In this document: positions 27,478-38,423 of the stretch, piece after piece
How positions within the stretch are numbered: position 1 is the first letter of the stretch
How the letters are laid out: each line of letters opens with the position of its first letter
Origin: Flavobacteriaceae bacterium
GTDB taxonomy: Bacteria > Bacteroidota > Bacteroidia > Flavobacteriales > Flavobacteriaceae
Direction: 5' to 3'
Assembly (NCBI GenBank): GCA_024644745.1
Contig: JAHEHF010000024.1
Coordinates: forward strand, 1 to 38,519
DNA length: 38,519 nucleotides
Notes under the pieces: generated by a model
Database searches by the model: none
Seen by the model: only the letters and a program-made list of their open reading frames with translations
Told to the model about the DNA's origin: nothing
Position numbers and translations under genes: made by a program

Positions 27478-27741
27478 AAAATAAAGGTAAGCTGTGAATA
27501 AAAGAAGATAGATCAACAAATAGAAGCGGTAAAAATTACGCTGCTTTATAAAATCCGGATCCCCGGGATGGTAAAATCCAAACAGAGCCTTAAGCTCCCT
27601 GATGAATTTAGGCTGTATGTTGATCAGCCAATGATCAGTATGATAGACTATCTTTCGAAATTTGCTGCGGTAGTAAGTAAGCGGCAATCCCCACAACACA
27701 AAGAGAATCAGCCAAATGTTTTCATACAGCAGGTCCTTCAT
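27472..27741 (-). CDS. Small membrane-associated protein of unknown function
   Basis: 89 residues with a hydrophobic N-terminal segment (YENIWLILFVLWGLPLTYY) and a second at the C-terminus (FYRFYLLIYLLLFTAYLYF), separated by a basic, aromatic loop. Its ATG overlaps the stop of the upstream DUF1295 gene by 4 nt (27738-27741), so the two are translationally coupled. I do not recognise a family. It may be an accessory subunit of the DUF1295 protein. Confidence 0.7.
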   Translation of the reverse strand: MKDLLYENIWLILFVLWGLPLTYYRSKFRKIVYHTDHWLINIQPKFIRELKALFGFYHPGDPDFIKQRNFYRFYLLIYLLLFTAYLYFK

Positions 27742-28511
27742 GTTTTCTTTTTTGGAAACCAGGGCAAAAATGCACTGGTCCTCTGAATGTATTTCTCATA
27801 GCCAGGCTTCTTTTGCGCCAGTGATTTTTCCAGCATCGCAACCCCCGATATTTTGATGATCAAATAGGTCATTATCACAGATCCCAGGCTATACCAATAA
27901 GCTCCTGAAGCGATGGCCAAAACCCCAAAACCCCACCATACTGCGGCATCCCCAAAATAATTCGGATGACGGGTATAGCGCCATAAACCGGTGGTAAGCA
28001 ATTTTCCCTTATTTTCAGGGTCTCGCTTAAAAACAGTCAGCTGCCAATCGCCGACAGCCTCAAATACAAATCCAATGGTCCACACAAAAAGTCCTATATA
28101 ATCGATCAGGTTCAACTCATTTGAATGGGTCTTGATGGCTATACCATATTGGGGAGAAGAAATGATCAGGACCAGAACCCCCTGCAATAAAAACACTTGA
28201 AAAAAGCTGAACCACCAATAACGATGCGCCCCGTATCGCTGACGAAATTCACGGTACCTGTAATCTTCACCTTTCCCTCGATTACGGATCATAAGATGAA
28301 TGGAAAGGCGCAGGCCCCAGATAATCACCAAAATCAAAACGACCTTCATCCGGGTATGAAGGACCTCAACATGCGAGGCATAGACCAGAGTAGCAAGCAC
28401 AAATCCTATGCCCCAGAAATTGTCTACGATACTTACATTTTTCAAGTATATGCTGCATACCCATAAAAAGGTCATCAAGCCCAGAACTGCAACACAGGCC
28501 CATAATATCAT
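27738..28511 (-). CDS. DUF1295 / steroid 5-alpha-reductase-like membrane protein
   Basis: 257 residues from the ATG at 28511. The frame is open to a TTG at 28541, which would add 10 residues. Several membrane spans and the C-terminal signature GLWRYTRHPNYFGD followed by WWGFGVLA identify the DUF1295/isoprenylcysteine-methyltransferase-like superfamily, whose members are NADPH-dependent lipid or steroid reductases or methyltransferases. A -7-like TATCTTTC at 28538-28531 favours the ATG start. It overlaps the next small membrane-protein gene. Substrate unknown. Confidence 0.82.
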   Translation of the reverse strand: MILWACVAVLGLMTFLWVCSIYLKNVSIVDNFWGIGFVLATLVYASHVEVLHTRMKVVLILVIIWGLRLSIHLMIRNRGKGEDYRYREFRQRYGAHRYWWFSFFQVFLLQGVLVLIISSPQYGIAIKTHSNELNLIDYIGLFVWTIGFVFEAVGDWQLTVFKRDPENKGKLLTTGLWRYTRHPNYFGDAAVWWGFGVLAIASGAYWYSLGSVIMTYLIIKISGVAMLEKSLAQKKPGYEKYIQRTSAFLPWFPKKKT

Positions 28512-28643
28512 CACACAAATTTTTGTTATTGAAAGATACAATATTTACAGGACAATAAAATTTTCTACTGCCCCTGCGACACCTCTTTTTACAATGAAAA
28601 GGTCAAACCGCCTGCCTGTCGCTTCACTTTACAAGAATCTTCA

Positions 28644-28799
28644 TTAATGACCCTGTCGTATTTCAGAATATTTATTCGAAGCTGTATTGGGTGGCAAAAC
28701 ATTGCCTTTTGTTGCGGTTTCGGTTTTATCCTGCGAGTATTTCATCGATCCGCAGGACATTGTCAGGAGTACCAATAAAAAAAACAGTAACTGCTTCAT
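28644..28799 (-). CDS. Small lipoprotein, 51 residues
   Basis: ATG at 28799 (a further in-frame ATG at 28805) and TAA at 28644. The N-terminus MKQLLFFLLVLLTMSCGSMK is a clean lipoprotein signal with Cys16. The 35-residue mature part is polar (KYSQDKTETATKGN, then NKYSEIRQGH). It lies in the gap between the DUF1295 and GH42 genes on the same strand. No family recognised. The signal-peptide grammar makes a real gene likely despite its size. Confidence 0.6.
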   Translation of the reverse strand: MKQLLFFLLVLLTMSCGSMKYSQDKTETATKGNVLPPNTASNKYSEIRQGH

Positions 28800-28898
28800 A
28801 ATCATTAATTTTTTTTTAAAAAGATTATAACATGTATTAAAGATAAAAAAAACTCAGCAGAACTCAGCCTTTTTTCCTGCTTCATGAATATAATCTTA

Positions 28899-30995
28899 CT
28901 ATTCTTTCCAAACCGTTACACCCCCGGGTCTAACTGTGGTATCTCCTATCAACACATCTGATTTCCCGGTTATGTTTAATTTGTATTCCTTTGAAGAGTA
29001 ATTGACAGCCACCCAAAATCCATCCCGCCATTGTACATAAACCCCTTCGGGATAGTTTTCTGTCGTAATATTTCCCTGTGCATAAACCTTTCTTAAAACA
29101 TCTTTCTCCAATGACCCATCATCTGTATCAACTCCGATATAGGTCACTGTGCCCATTCCCATTTTATGACTCACCACCGCAGCCTTACCTTTATAAAACT
29201 GGTTCGTATAATGAGCCAAAACATTTTCAGGTGATTTCGCATGAACCAGATCTGCCCAGTTGTTCCAATAATATTCTTTACCAAATGCTTCAAGAGTCCC
29301 TTTGGCACTTGGCATCAATTGGTCAAAATTCTGTATTTCAGCATCGATAAGCGGATAAATCATTTCTCCCCATCCTGAACTGAAAATATGCCCGTTTCTG
29401 TCTTTTACACCTGTCCGTAGTGTCAAAACCAGGTGACCTCCCTGTATCACATAATTTTCCCACTTACGTATCAACGCCTTATCAACCAACTCAAATGTCG
29501 GGGCGATGACTACCTTATAGGCACTTAGATCATCATCCTCATAAACGATATCAGCAGGTGCTCCAAATGATTTTATGATTTCCAGATATTTTTGAAAGAA
29601 TTTCAAGGTATTCCATTGTTTGGTTTGGCCCTGACCTTCCATGCTCCAGAAATTATCATAATTCCACAATAAAGCCGTTTTACGATCTTTTAATTTTTCA
29701 GGCATATGCACATCCTCATCATAAGCTTCACGCAGGATTTTGAATTCACCAATGGTCTGTTTATAATCCTTTCCACCTTGCGACAGGCTAAGACCATCCA
29801 GTTTGGTGATTCCACTATGGTACTGTTCCGCCCCATAATTAATCTGACGGTAACGATAGGAACAGGCAAATGACAAATCTCCGCCAAAACAATGATACAA
29901 CCACATACGCAAGGTACCGGGCTGCAACAGAGGGTTGATGCCTCCCCAATTGACAAAACCCGGTTGTAATTCCATGATACCGGAAACCAAATGCTCAGAT
30001 TTGAAAAAACTGAGCGCAAAAGAAAGCTCTTTTGGATCGCCTAACCTAAATCCAAGGTCACCTAAATTGGCATTACCCTTGTTAGGATAAGAAGTAAAGG
30101 AATTAAAATCGAGCATCTTTGTCCTTCTTGGATCCGCTGCCGGAGTTGTTGCCGTATAATTTGTCGTGATGTACTGACTTGTTGAAATTAAAGGCCTTAA
30201 TACTGCTGCCTGCATATCCAGAAATCCAGCCTGTATATCTGCCGAATATCTTTTGAGATCAAGCAAAGAATGCGGATTGATGCCCCACCAGCCCACAAGC
30301 TTGGCATTGGGAATTTTTATTTCTTCAAAAGCACCGTAAGTTTGGCTCCAAAATGCATTGCCCCAGGCCTTGTTTAAGTTTTCTATGGTTTTGTATTTGT
30401 TTTGCAACCATACCCGAAATGCCTTTTGGGAAGACGGGCTGAAATCTTCTTTAGCCCAGGGCTCATTATCGATCTGCCAACCTATGACTGTAGGATTCTG
30501 ACCATATCGTTCACCCATTTTGGCAACAATTTTTTTTGAGAGATCCCTCCACACAGGGTTGCTAAGTGATTGCTGGTCTCTCGTGCCATGTTCCTGCCTT
30601 GTGTAATCAGCGTTCATCAAATAGATTTCAGGGTATTTGATACCCATCCAAACCGGAGTTATGGATGTAGGTGTACCCAAAACAACTTTTAATTCATGTA
30701 TTGATGCCAATTCTATCACCTCATCCAACCAAGTAAAGTCATAAACACCTTCTTCAGGTTCGAGGTTTGCCCAGGAAAATTCTGCCATATGAATAAACTC
30801 AAAACCCAAACTTGCAATATTTTTTATATCGCGTTCCCATTCTGTTTTATCCCAGTGTTCGGGATAATAATAGATCCCGAGAGACATTAGATCATCCTTA
30901 GGGAAAAATTGGGTTTTATCTTGGGCCTTAACTGTTGTTGTGAGTAAAACGAACAAAATAAATCTGCTCAGTAGTTTTTTTAATTCATCATTCAT
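28899..30995 (-). CDS. GH42 beta-galactosidase, exported
   Basis: 698 residues. A signal peptide (about residues 1-24, ending TTTVKAQ) precedes a GH42 TIM barrel opening with LGIYYYPEHWD. The acid/base is Glu178 in IGWQIDNEPW and the nucleophile Glu342 in GIMELQPGFVNW, both standard GH42 motifs. The central and C-terminal regions fit the trimerisation and beta-sandwich domains. It should cleave terminal beta-galactosides in the periplasm. It is the last gene of the GH31-GH97-GH42 operon (43 nt after the GH97 stop). Confidence 0.92.
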   Translation of the reverse strand: MNDELKKLLSRFILFVLLTTTVKAQDKTQFFPKDDLMSLGIYYYPEHWDKTEWERDIKNIASLGFEFIHMAEFSWANLEPEEGVYDFTWLDEVIELASIHELKVVLGTPTSITPVWMGIKYPEIYLMNADYTRQEHGTRDQQSLSNPVWRDLSKKIVAKMGERYGQNPTVIGWQIDNEPWAKEDFSPSSQKAFRVWLQNKYKTIENLNKAWGNAFWSQTYGAFEEIKIPNAKLVGWWGINPHSLLDLKRYSADIQAGFLDMQAAVLRPLISTSQYITTNYTATTPAADPRRTKMLDFNSFTSYPNKGNANLGDLGFRLGDPKELSFALSFFKSEHLVSGIMELQPGFVNWGGINPLLQPGTLRMWLYHCFGGDLSFACSYRYRQINYGAEQYHSGITKLDGLSLSQGGKDYKQTIGEFKILREAYDEDVHMPEKLKDRKTALLWNYDNFWSMEGQGQTKQWNTLKFFQKYLEIIKSFGAPADIVYEDDDLSAYKVVIAPTFELVDKALIRKWENYVIQGGHLVLTLRTGVKDRNGHIFSSGWGEMIYPLIDAEIQNFDQLMPSAKGTLEAFGKEYYWNNWADLVHAKSPENVLAHYTNQFYKGKAAVVSHKMGMGTVTYIGVDTDDGSLEKDVLRKVYAQGNITTENYPEGVYVQWRDGFWVAVNYSSKEYKLNITGKSDVLIGDTTVRPGGVTVWKE

Positions 30996-31038
30996 CGATA
31001 TCTGCTTTTAAACCTGAATTGATTTTCATAAACCATTT

Positions 31039-33045
31039 TTACGGCTGTGTTTTTTTAAAACGAATTGCCATGCCTCCCCCCGGAGCCAATTGAATCTGCA
31101 GGGAATCTCTCGATTTCACCTCCTTTGATGAAATAACAACTTCCGAAGCATTTTTGTTCCATGATATGCCCTTGGCATCAGCATAAATTTGAGCTTCATA
31201 AGTAGACTCCCTGTCAAGGAATGACAAGTCAATATCAAACGAACGACTTTTCTCATTGGTTAAACTTCCCAAAAACCAATCTTCACTGTATTTATCTTTG
31301 CGGACTGTGGTGATGTATTCGCCGATTTCTGCGTTTAGCACCTGGGTGTCTTCCCAGTCTACCGGAACCTCCTGTAAGAATTTAAAAGCCGGATGGCCTT
31401 CATAATTTTCAGGTAAATCGGCCAGCATTTGAATAGGAGAATAAAGGACCACATACAAGGCCAGTTGTTTGGCCGCAGTTGTATGAACGTCCCTTCCTTC
31501 AAAGCCCTGCTTGATATCAACATCCAGGATCCCGGGGGTAAAATCCATCGGCCCGGACAGAAATCTTGTAAATGGTAATATTGCTGTGTGACTTGGGGGG
31601 TTACCTTCGCTCCATGCATTGTATTCCATCCCTCTTCCTCCTTCGCGGGACATCATATTGGGATAGGTTCTTCGCTCTCCGGTATCTTTGATAGGTTCGT
31701 GGAAATTAACGGTTAATTGATATTCAGCTGCCTTTTCCAGTACTTCTCTGTAATAAGCCACTCCAAACTGTCCGTGATGCCACTCTTTCATGTTTAACCT
31801 CGAACCCACCTGACCTATTTTCACGTCGTGAATTCCTACTTCTTTGTACAGGGCCATACCGGCATCGATCTGATCCAAATAATTGATCAGGTTCGACCCT
31901 GTTTCATGGTAGCCAATGATGCTGACCCCATTTGCCCTGGCATAATCTGTAACCTTTTTAAGATCAAAACCATCGGCTTCCCTGGTAAAGCTGAATTGAT
32001 GCATGGCATTTTCATACCAAGCCGGAGTCCAGCCCTTGTTCCATCCTTCAATAAGCAAATGATCAATACCAAATTTTTTGCAATAATCAATATATGCAAA
32101 GGCATTTTCAGTCGTGGCACCCTGGGTGGGACTTTCCCAGAATGTATATTTACCAATATGCATTCCCCACCAGATCCCTAAATATTTGCTGGGTTTGATC
32201 CAGCTCGTATCTGTTAATTTATTCGGATCATTGAGGTTCAAAATCATGTAGGAGGTAATTAAATCACCGGGGGTTTCCGCAATTTGCAAGGTTCTCCAAG
32301 GGGTTGTGAAGCTTCCGTCTGTTTTTACCCTGTCTCCGTCTGCCCATGGTACGAGATCAGCTTTGAGTGTCGTACCCCTGGTCCTTTTCAGGGTCATACT
32401 GGCAAAATCCTTTAATTTTGCCTCATGAAAACTCAGGAAAAATCCGCTATTACTTTTTATGGTCAGTGGTGTATGAACAATTTCCAAATCACTGACAGCT
32501 GATTTGCTTGTTAAATATTCATACCTGTTATCCTGATAGGCAGGGATCCACCAGGCATCCCCATCGTCTGTTAAATTAAAGGTCGTCAGTTCATCCATAA
32601 TAACAAGACTATCCTTCCCCTGCCGCTGATAGATATACCGTAAAGCGATACCATCATCAAAGGCCCTAAACTGAATTTCCAGTTCCCGTTCGTATCCGGA
32701 CCTTTCTTTAAGCATGACTGATAATTCATTGTAATGATTCCGTATGATTTTCTTCTCTCCCCAAATTTGCTCCCAGGATTCATCAAACCCGGAGGTGTTA
32801 CTTGCATTTACTTCGAAATTGCCACAGAGTGAATCCCGGTCTTTGAATACGAAGCCTAAATCAGAATCATTCAAAATCATTGTATTACCATGGGCAACCC
32901 TGTAAACAGGAATACCCTCCTTGATCTCAAAAGTTATTTTGTTTTTGGCGTTGGGGGATGAAATTTGATACGAATTTGTTTTTTCCTGATTTGTGCAGGA
33001 AATAAAAAAGGCCAGTGATAAGGCACAAATAAAAAATTGATTCAT
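31039..33045 (-). CDS. GH97 alpha-glucosidase-like lipoprotein
   Basis: 668 residues. A lipoprotein signal (SLAFFISC, Cys17) leads into the GH97 N-terminal beta-sandwich and a catalytic barrel with LGIWWGMHIGKYTFWE and LLIEGWNKGWTP. Acidic candidates are Glu381 (GYHETGS), Glu450 (VNFHEPI) and Glu468 (REGGRGMEYN). The segment DVKIGQVG has Gly where retaining GH97 alpha-galactosidases carry the nucleophile Asp. By recalled comparison with SusB this predicts the inverting alpha-glucosidase subtype. It is in the middle of the operon, between GH31 and GH42. Confidence 0.88.
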   Translation of the reverse strand: MNQFFICALSLAFFISCTNQEKTNSYQISSPNAKNKITFEIKEGIPVYRVAHGNTMILNDSDLGFVFKDRDSLCGNFEVNASNTSGFDESWEQIWGEKKIIRNHYNELSVMLKERSGYERELEIQFRAFDDGIALRYIYQRQGKDSLVIMDELTTFNLTDDGDAWWIPAYQDNRYEYLTSKSAVSDLEIVHTPLTIKSNSGFFLSFHEAKLKDFASMTLKRTRGTTLKADLVPWADGDRVKTDGSFTTPWRTLQIAETPGDLITSYMILNLNDPNKLTDTSWIKPSKYLGIWWGMHIGKYTFWESPTQGATTENAFAYIDYCKKFGIDHLLIEGWNKGWTPAWYENAMHQFSFTREADGFDLKKVTDYARANGVSIIGYHETGSNLINYLDQIDAGMALYKEVGIHDVKIGQVGSRLNMKEWHHGQFGVAYYREVLEKAAEYQLTVNFHEPIKDTGERRTYPNMMSREGGRGMEYNAWSEGNPPSHTAILPFTRFLSGPMDFTPGILDVDIKQGFEGRDVHTTAAKQLALYVVLYSPIQMLADLPENYEGHPAFKFLQEVPVDWEDTQVLNAEIGEYITTVRKDKYSEDWFLGSLTNEKSRSFDIDLSFLDRESTYEAQIYADAKGISWNKNASEVVISSKEVKSRDSLQIQLAPGGGMAIRFKKTQP

Positions 33046-33087
33046 TCTGCTAATTTATTTGAAGTGAAGGATTCATGGATTCTTCCT

Positions 33088-35475
33088 TTATTGATTGATT
33101 TTAAAATTTATTTTTTGGAGCTTTGGATTCTTTTTCAAAACGAATTTGAATCCGGATTTTTCTGCAATCAATTCATACAAGGCATCATCATTGGGTAAAT
33201 GAATCTTTCCTTTGGCAACACCTGCATCTGCAGCATAAATCTTCAATTCTATCTCGCTCCAGTCCATATCTTTGGTTGATTGCGCCAGCTTCATGTGCGG
33301 AATTACGGCCCCGTCCCTTACCAAAACAATGATCGGAATGTCTCCTGACTCAATCTTGTTCCATCCCTTTTCATACACCTTATTGCTTTGATAATCGATC
33401 CATTTTCCTTCGGGCAAATACACGTTTCTTGCAGTTATATTTTCAAACAAAGGGGCCACCAGCATATCCGAACCAAAAAGGTATTGGTCGTCTACCAACC
33501 AGGCACCCGGATCGTCAGGGTATTCAACGAACAAGGCTCTTAACATGGGCAATCCGTTTTCCGAGGCATATTTAGCCTGGGCGTAGATATAGGGCATTAA
33601 CTTATAACGCATATTATCGGCCTTTCTAAATTCGCTTAAGAACTGATCACCGTACTCCCAAGGCTCTGTTGGAGGCTCCCCATGGCTTCGCACATGAGAG
33701 GTCAGCATACCGAAGGGAGTCCACCTTCTGTATACATCCTCAGGTGATTTGGTGGTAAATCCGCCAACATCATGGCTCCAAAATGAAAAACCGGATAAAC
33801 CCAATGACAAGCCTCCTCTCAAAGTTGCTGACATGGCCGTATTGGTTGTTGCCGCGTCACCTCCCCAATGCAAGGGGTAACGCTGGCTTCCGGCCCAGGA
33901 ACTGCGTGCCCAGATGATGTTGTTCCCGGTTATTTCTTTAGTAATTTCCGCAACGGCTTTATTATAACGCAAGGGGTACAAATTGTGTTCATAAAAACCT
34001 GTTCTGCCATTGCTGTAAATTCCTGTTCGCGGACCTGCCTCGCCAAAATCAACTTTGATCACACCAACACCCATTTTCAAAAGCGATGCTATCTTATCCT
34101 GGTACCATGCAACAGTTTTAGGATTCGTGAAATCGAGCGTTGCATCTTCATAAGGAATATTTCCCTTCTTATCTTTTACAGCCAGTTCCTTTTCCATAAT
34201 TTCATCAAAAAGTGTGTTTTTTGGAGTGAAATAGGGAAGTTGCCATAAACAAATGTTAAATCCTTCCTTTTTCATATCGGCGATCATACTGACAGGATCA
34301 TCAAATCTGTTTTTTGAAAATTCGTAATTGTTTCGCCAATCCACTTCAAACCAACCCGTATCAAAGTGGATCACATCACTGGGTATTTTATGTTTTCTCA
34401 AATTTTTAGCTATTTCCCGTCCTTCCTCTTCAGAAAAATAGGTGATCCGGCTCATCCAAAAACCAAAAGACCAAAGCGGAGGCATTTGCGTTTTTCCTGT
34501 GAGGTCAGTATATTCATCCAAAATGTCTTTTGGCTGCCCGATAAAGACGAATAAATCAGCCTCATCATCACCAATCATCATAGAATTGGCTCCATTAAAA
34601 TATTTCCCGAAATCAACTGTTATCGGCGTGGAATGATGCATAAAAACACCATAACCCCTGCTACTCATATAAAACGGTATGGGTTTATACATGGTTTCAT
34701 TCTGAACCCCGTTTGCATCATCGGTCCATAAAATGACCTTTTGCCCACGTTTGTTAAATTGGGTAAACGATTCACCACAACCAAAAATTTTCTCTTCCGG
34801 TGACATTGAAAATACCGCATCCATACTTCTGCTATAATCATCTGCCCGGCGTACAAAAGAGAAAGGGGTTACAGGCGTATAAGTGCTATTGACATCTTCT
34901 GAATGAAGGGTTCCGGTCAATAATTTTCCTTTTGCATCATAAATATAGACGTGCCATGGGTTTACAGTTATCAATACTGACCCTTCGCTACTCGTGTATT
35001 TATGCCCTTCTGTCACCCTGGTGTATTTCCACAGATCTCTTGCATTTTTGGCCACCCCGTTGATCAGCATCAATGAGGAATCTTCCTTTTTGAACTGTGG
35101 CCCTGATGATGTCTTGATACGAATGGTTCTTTCTGAAACAAATTCAATCGAAAATGGTAATTCAGGCGAAATTTCATATTCTGTCGTTGGAAATTCATTG
35201 GCGTCCGCCGGCACAAGCTTGCTCAGCATATTGTCAAATGCCTGTCTTGTTGCGAAATTATGTCGTACATATTTTATGCTTCCCTTTCCCGATCCGGGAT
35301 CAAAAGAGGCCAATTCATCAGCCAGATAATAGGTATTTCTAAAATCCTCAAAGTCTTTACTGATGTCAGGCGGTTCATTTAAGACGTTGGTGTTTTGAAT
35401 TTGTGCCTTGGCGACAGTTAAAAGAAAAAGGAATCCTGTAAAAATGTAAAGATTAAGGTATCTGTTAGTGAACAT
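33088..35475 (-). CDS. GH31 alpha-glycosidase, exported
   Basis: 795 residues from the ATG at 35475, which directly precedes a signal peptide (MFTNRYLNLYIFTGFLFLLT, then VAKAQ); upstream in-frame Met codons would spoil it. The catalytic barrel has the nucleophile Asp476 in IKVDFGEAGP and the acid/base Asp540 in HWGGDA, plus FWSHDVGGF. The KVDFGEAGP sequence resembles the alpha-xylosidase branch (YicI-like KTDFGE), so alpha-xylosidase is as likely as alpha-glucosidase. It is the first gene of a three-gene hydrolase operon; the GH97 gene follows after 42 nt. Confidence 0.9.
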   Translation of the reverse strand: MFTNRYLNLYIFTGFLFLLTVAKAQIQNTNVLNEPPDISKDFEDFRNTYYLADELASFDPGSGKGSIKYVRHNFATRQAFDNMLSKLVPADANEFPTTEYEISPELPFSIEFVSERTIRIKTSSGPQFKKEDSSLMLINGVAKNARDLWKYTRVTEGHKYTSSEGSVLITVNPWHVYIYDAKGKLLTGTLHSEDVNSTYTPVTPFSFVRRADDYSRSMDAVFSMSPEEKIFGCGESFTQFNKRGQKVILWTDDANGVQNETMYKPIPFYMSSRGYGVFMHHSTPITVDFGKYFNGANSMMIGDDEADLFVFIGQPKDILDEYTDLTGKTQMPPLWSFGFWMSRITYFSEEEGREIAKNLRKHKIPSDVIHFDTGWFEVDWRNNYEFSKNRFDDPVSMIADMKKEGFNICLWQLPYFTPKNTLFDEIMEKELAVKDKKGNIPYEDATLDFTNPKTVAWYQDKIASLLKMGVGVIKVDFGEAGPRTGIYSNGRTGFYEHNLYPLRYNKAVAEITKEITGNNIIWARSSWAGSQRYPLHWGGDAATTNTAMSATLRGGLSLGLSGFSFWSHDVGGFTTKSPEDVYRRWTPFGMLTSHVRSHGEPPTEPWEYGDQFLSEFRKADNMRYKLMPYIYAQAKYASENGLPMLRALFVEYPDDPGAWLVDDQYLFGSDMLVAPLFENITARNVYLPEGKWIDYQSNKVYEKGWNKIESGDIPIIVLVRDGAVIPHMKLAQSTKDMDWSEIELKIYAADAGVAKGKIHLPNDDALYELIAEKSGFKFVLKKNPKLQKINFKINQ

Positions 35476-35536
35476 GATGAATGATTTATATTCCTGATAA
35501 AAAAATGACCTCATTATAAAACCGATATAACCCATC

Positions 35537-35574
35537 AATCTGACAAAAATAAAACTGGTTATCCCCGTCAGATT
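35537..35574 (-). promoter_or_regulatory. Candidate GH31 operon promoter with inverted repeat
   Basis: Minus-strand TATTTTTG (35551-35544) matches TAnnTTTG. Inverted arms AATCTGAC (35537-35544) and GTCAGATT (35567-35574), 22 nt apart, bracket it. No TTG sits at the expected distance, so a regulator-dependent promoter is possible. A start near 35537 gives a leader of about 60 nt. Confidence 0.35.
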
Positions 35575-35604
35575 CCAACATTAAAATTAATGTATATTTT
35601 ACCT

Positions 35605-35676
35605 TTAATCACAATAGAAGGGAACTTTATTACTCAATTTGACCTACATTTTTTTCGGATTCTAATTGATACAGAT
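35605..35676 (+). repeat. Imperfect direct repeat, left copy (upstream of katG2)
   Basis: Shares about 70 nt with 38210-38275, best over the stretch starting AATCACAATA and continuing AAGGGAACT, where 24 of 26 positions agree. Similarity then continues more weakly through a T-rich run and GGAT to TACAG. The copies flank the lipoprotein katG. Alignment was by eye. Confidence 0.6.
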
Positions 35677-35810
35677 TCAGTACATGGTTTTTGCCTTTTT
35701 AGGATGAAAACCCCAGCAATTCGGCTTAAAAAATATATTGAGATTTTGAAATGAAGTCATTTTTATGGATACCTTCTTAAAAGCGGTCATCATTCAGCAA
35801 CTGTTCATTT

Positions 35811-35840
35811 ATCATTAATTATTATCAGATCATTAATTAT
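35811..35840 (+). promoter_or_regulatory. Twin ATCATTAATTAT direct repeats upstream of katG2
   Basis: ATCATTAATTAT occurs at 35811-35822 and 35829-35840, an 18 bp period, just upstream of the katG2 -7 element. This could be a tandem activator or repressor site, though AT-rich sequence makes chance repetition easier. Confidence 0.35.
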
Positions 35841-35877
35841 ATCTATAAAAAAATAAATTATCTCCGAAATAAATGAA

Positions 35878-35885
35878 TAATTTTG
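35878..35885 (+). promoter_or_regulatory. -7 element of katG2
   Basis: TAATTTTG fits TAnnTTTG exactly and lies 28 nt before the ATG. No TTG occurs 19-20 nt upstream, so activation through the twin repeats at 35811-35840 would be plausible. Confidence 0.4.
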
Positions 35886-35889
35886 TTAG

Positions 35890-38178
<2,289 letters not shown>

Positions 38179-38209
38179 GGTGAGGTAAAATCAGATGAAT
38201 ATGGTATGT

Positions 38210-38275
38210 TAAATCACAATAAAAGGGAACTATATTAGCTGTTGAGCTTATTTTTTGGATAAATTCTTACAGCTT
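38210..38275 (+). repeat. Imperfect direct repeat, right copy (downstream of katG2)
   Basis: Copy of the element at 35605-35676, starting 32 nt after the katG2 stop, in the same orientation. The 26 nt core beginning AATCACAATA has two mismatches. The remainder needs small gaps. Confidence 0.6.
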
Positions 38276-38355
38276 TATTTTGCTCATTCCTCCTAGCTTC
38301 CTTTTATCCGTTTCACTTCATTGGGATAAACTTTCCTACAATCGAAGTACACAGT

Positions 38356-38383
38356 AAAAAGCCATTTTTTAAGATGGCTTTTT
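38356..38383. terminator. Bidirectional terminator downstream of katG2
   Basis: Stem AAAAAGCCAT (38356-38365) and ATGGCTTTTT (38374-38383) with an 8 nt loop. It separates katG2 from the convergent gene entering from the right edge and has T runs on both strands. Confidence 0.8.
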
Positions 38384-38423
38384 GCTGTTCCTGCTATGCC
38401 TAAGTTTCAGCCAAGAACCCTCT

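Noticed and set aside
35476-35538. N-terminal extension of GH31 from an upstream Met
   Set aside because: It would bury the signal peptide that begins at the ATG at 35475.
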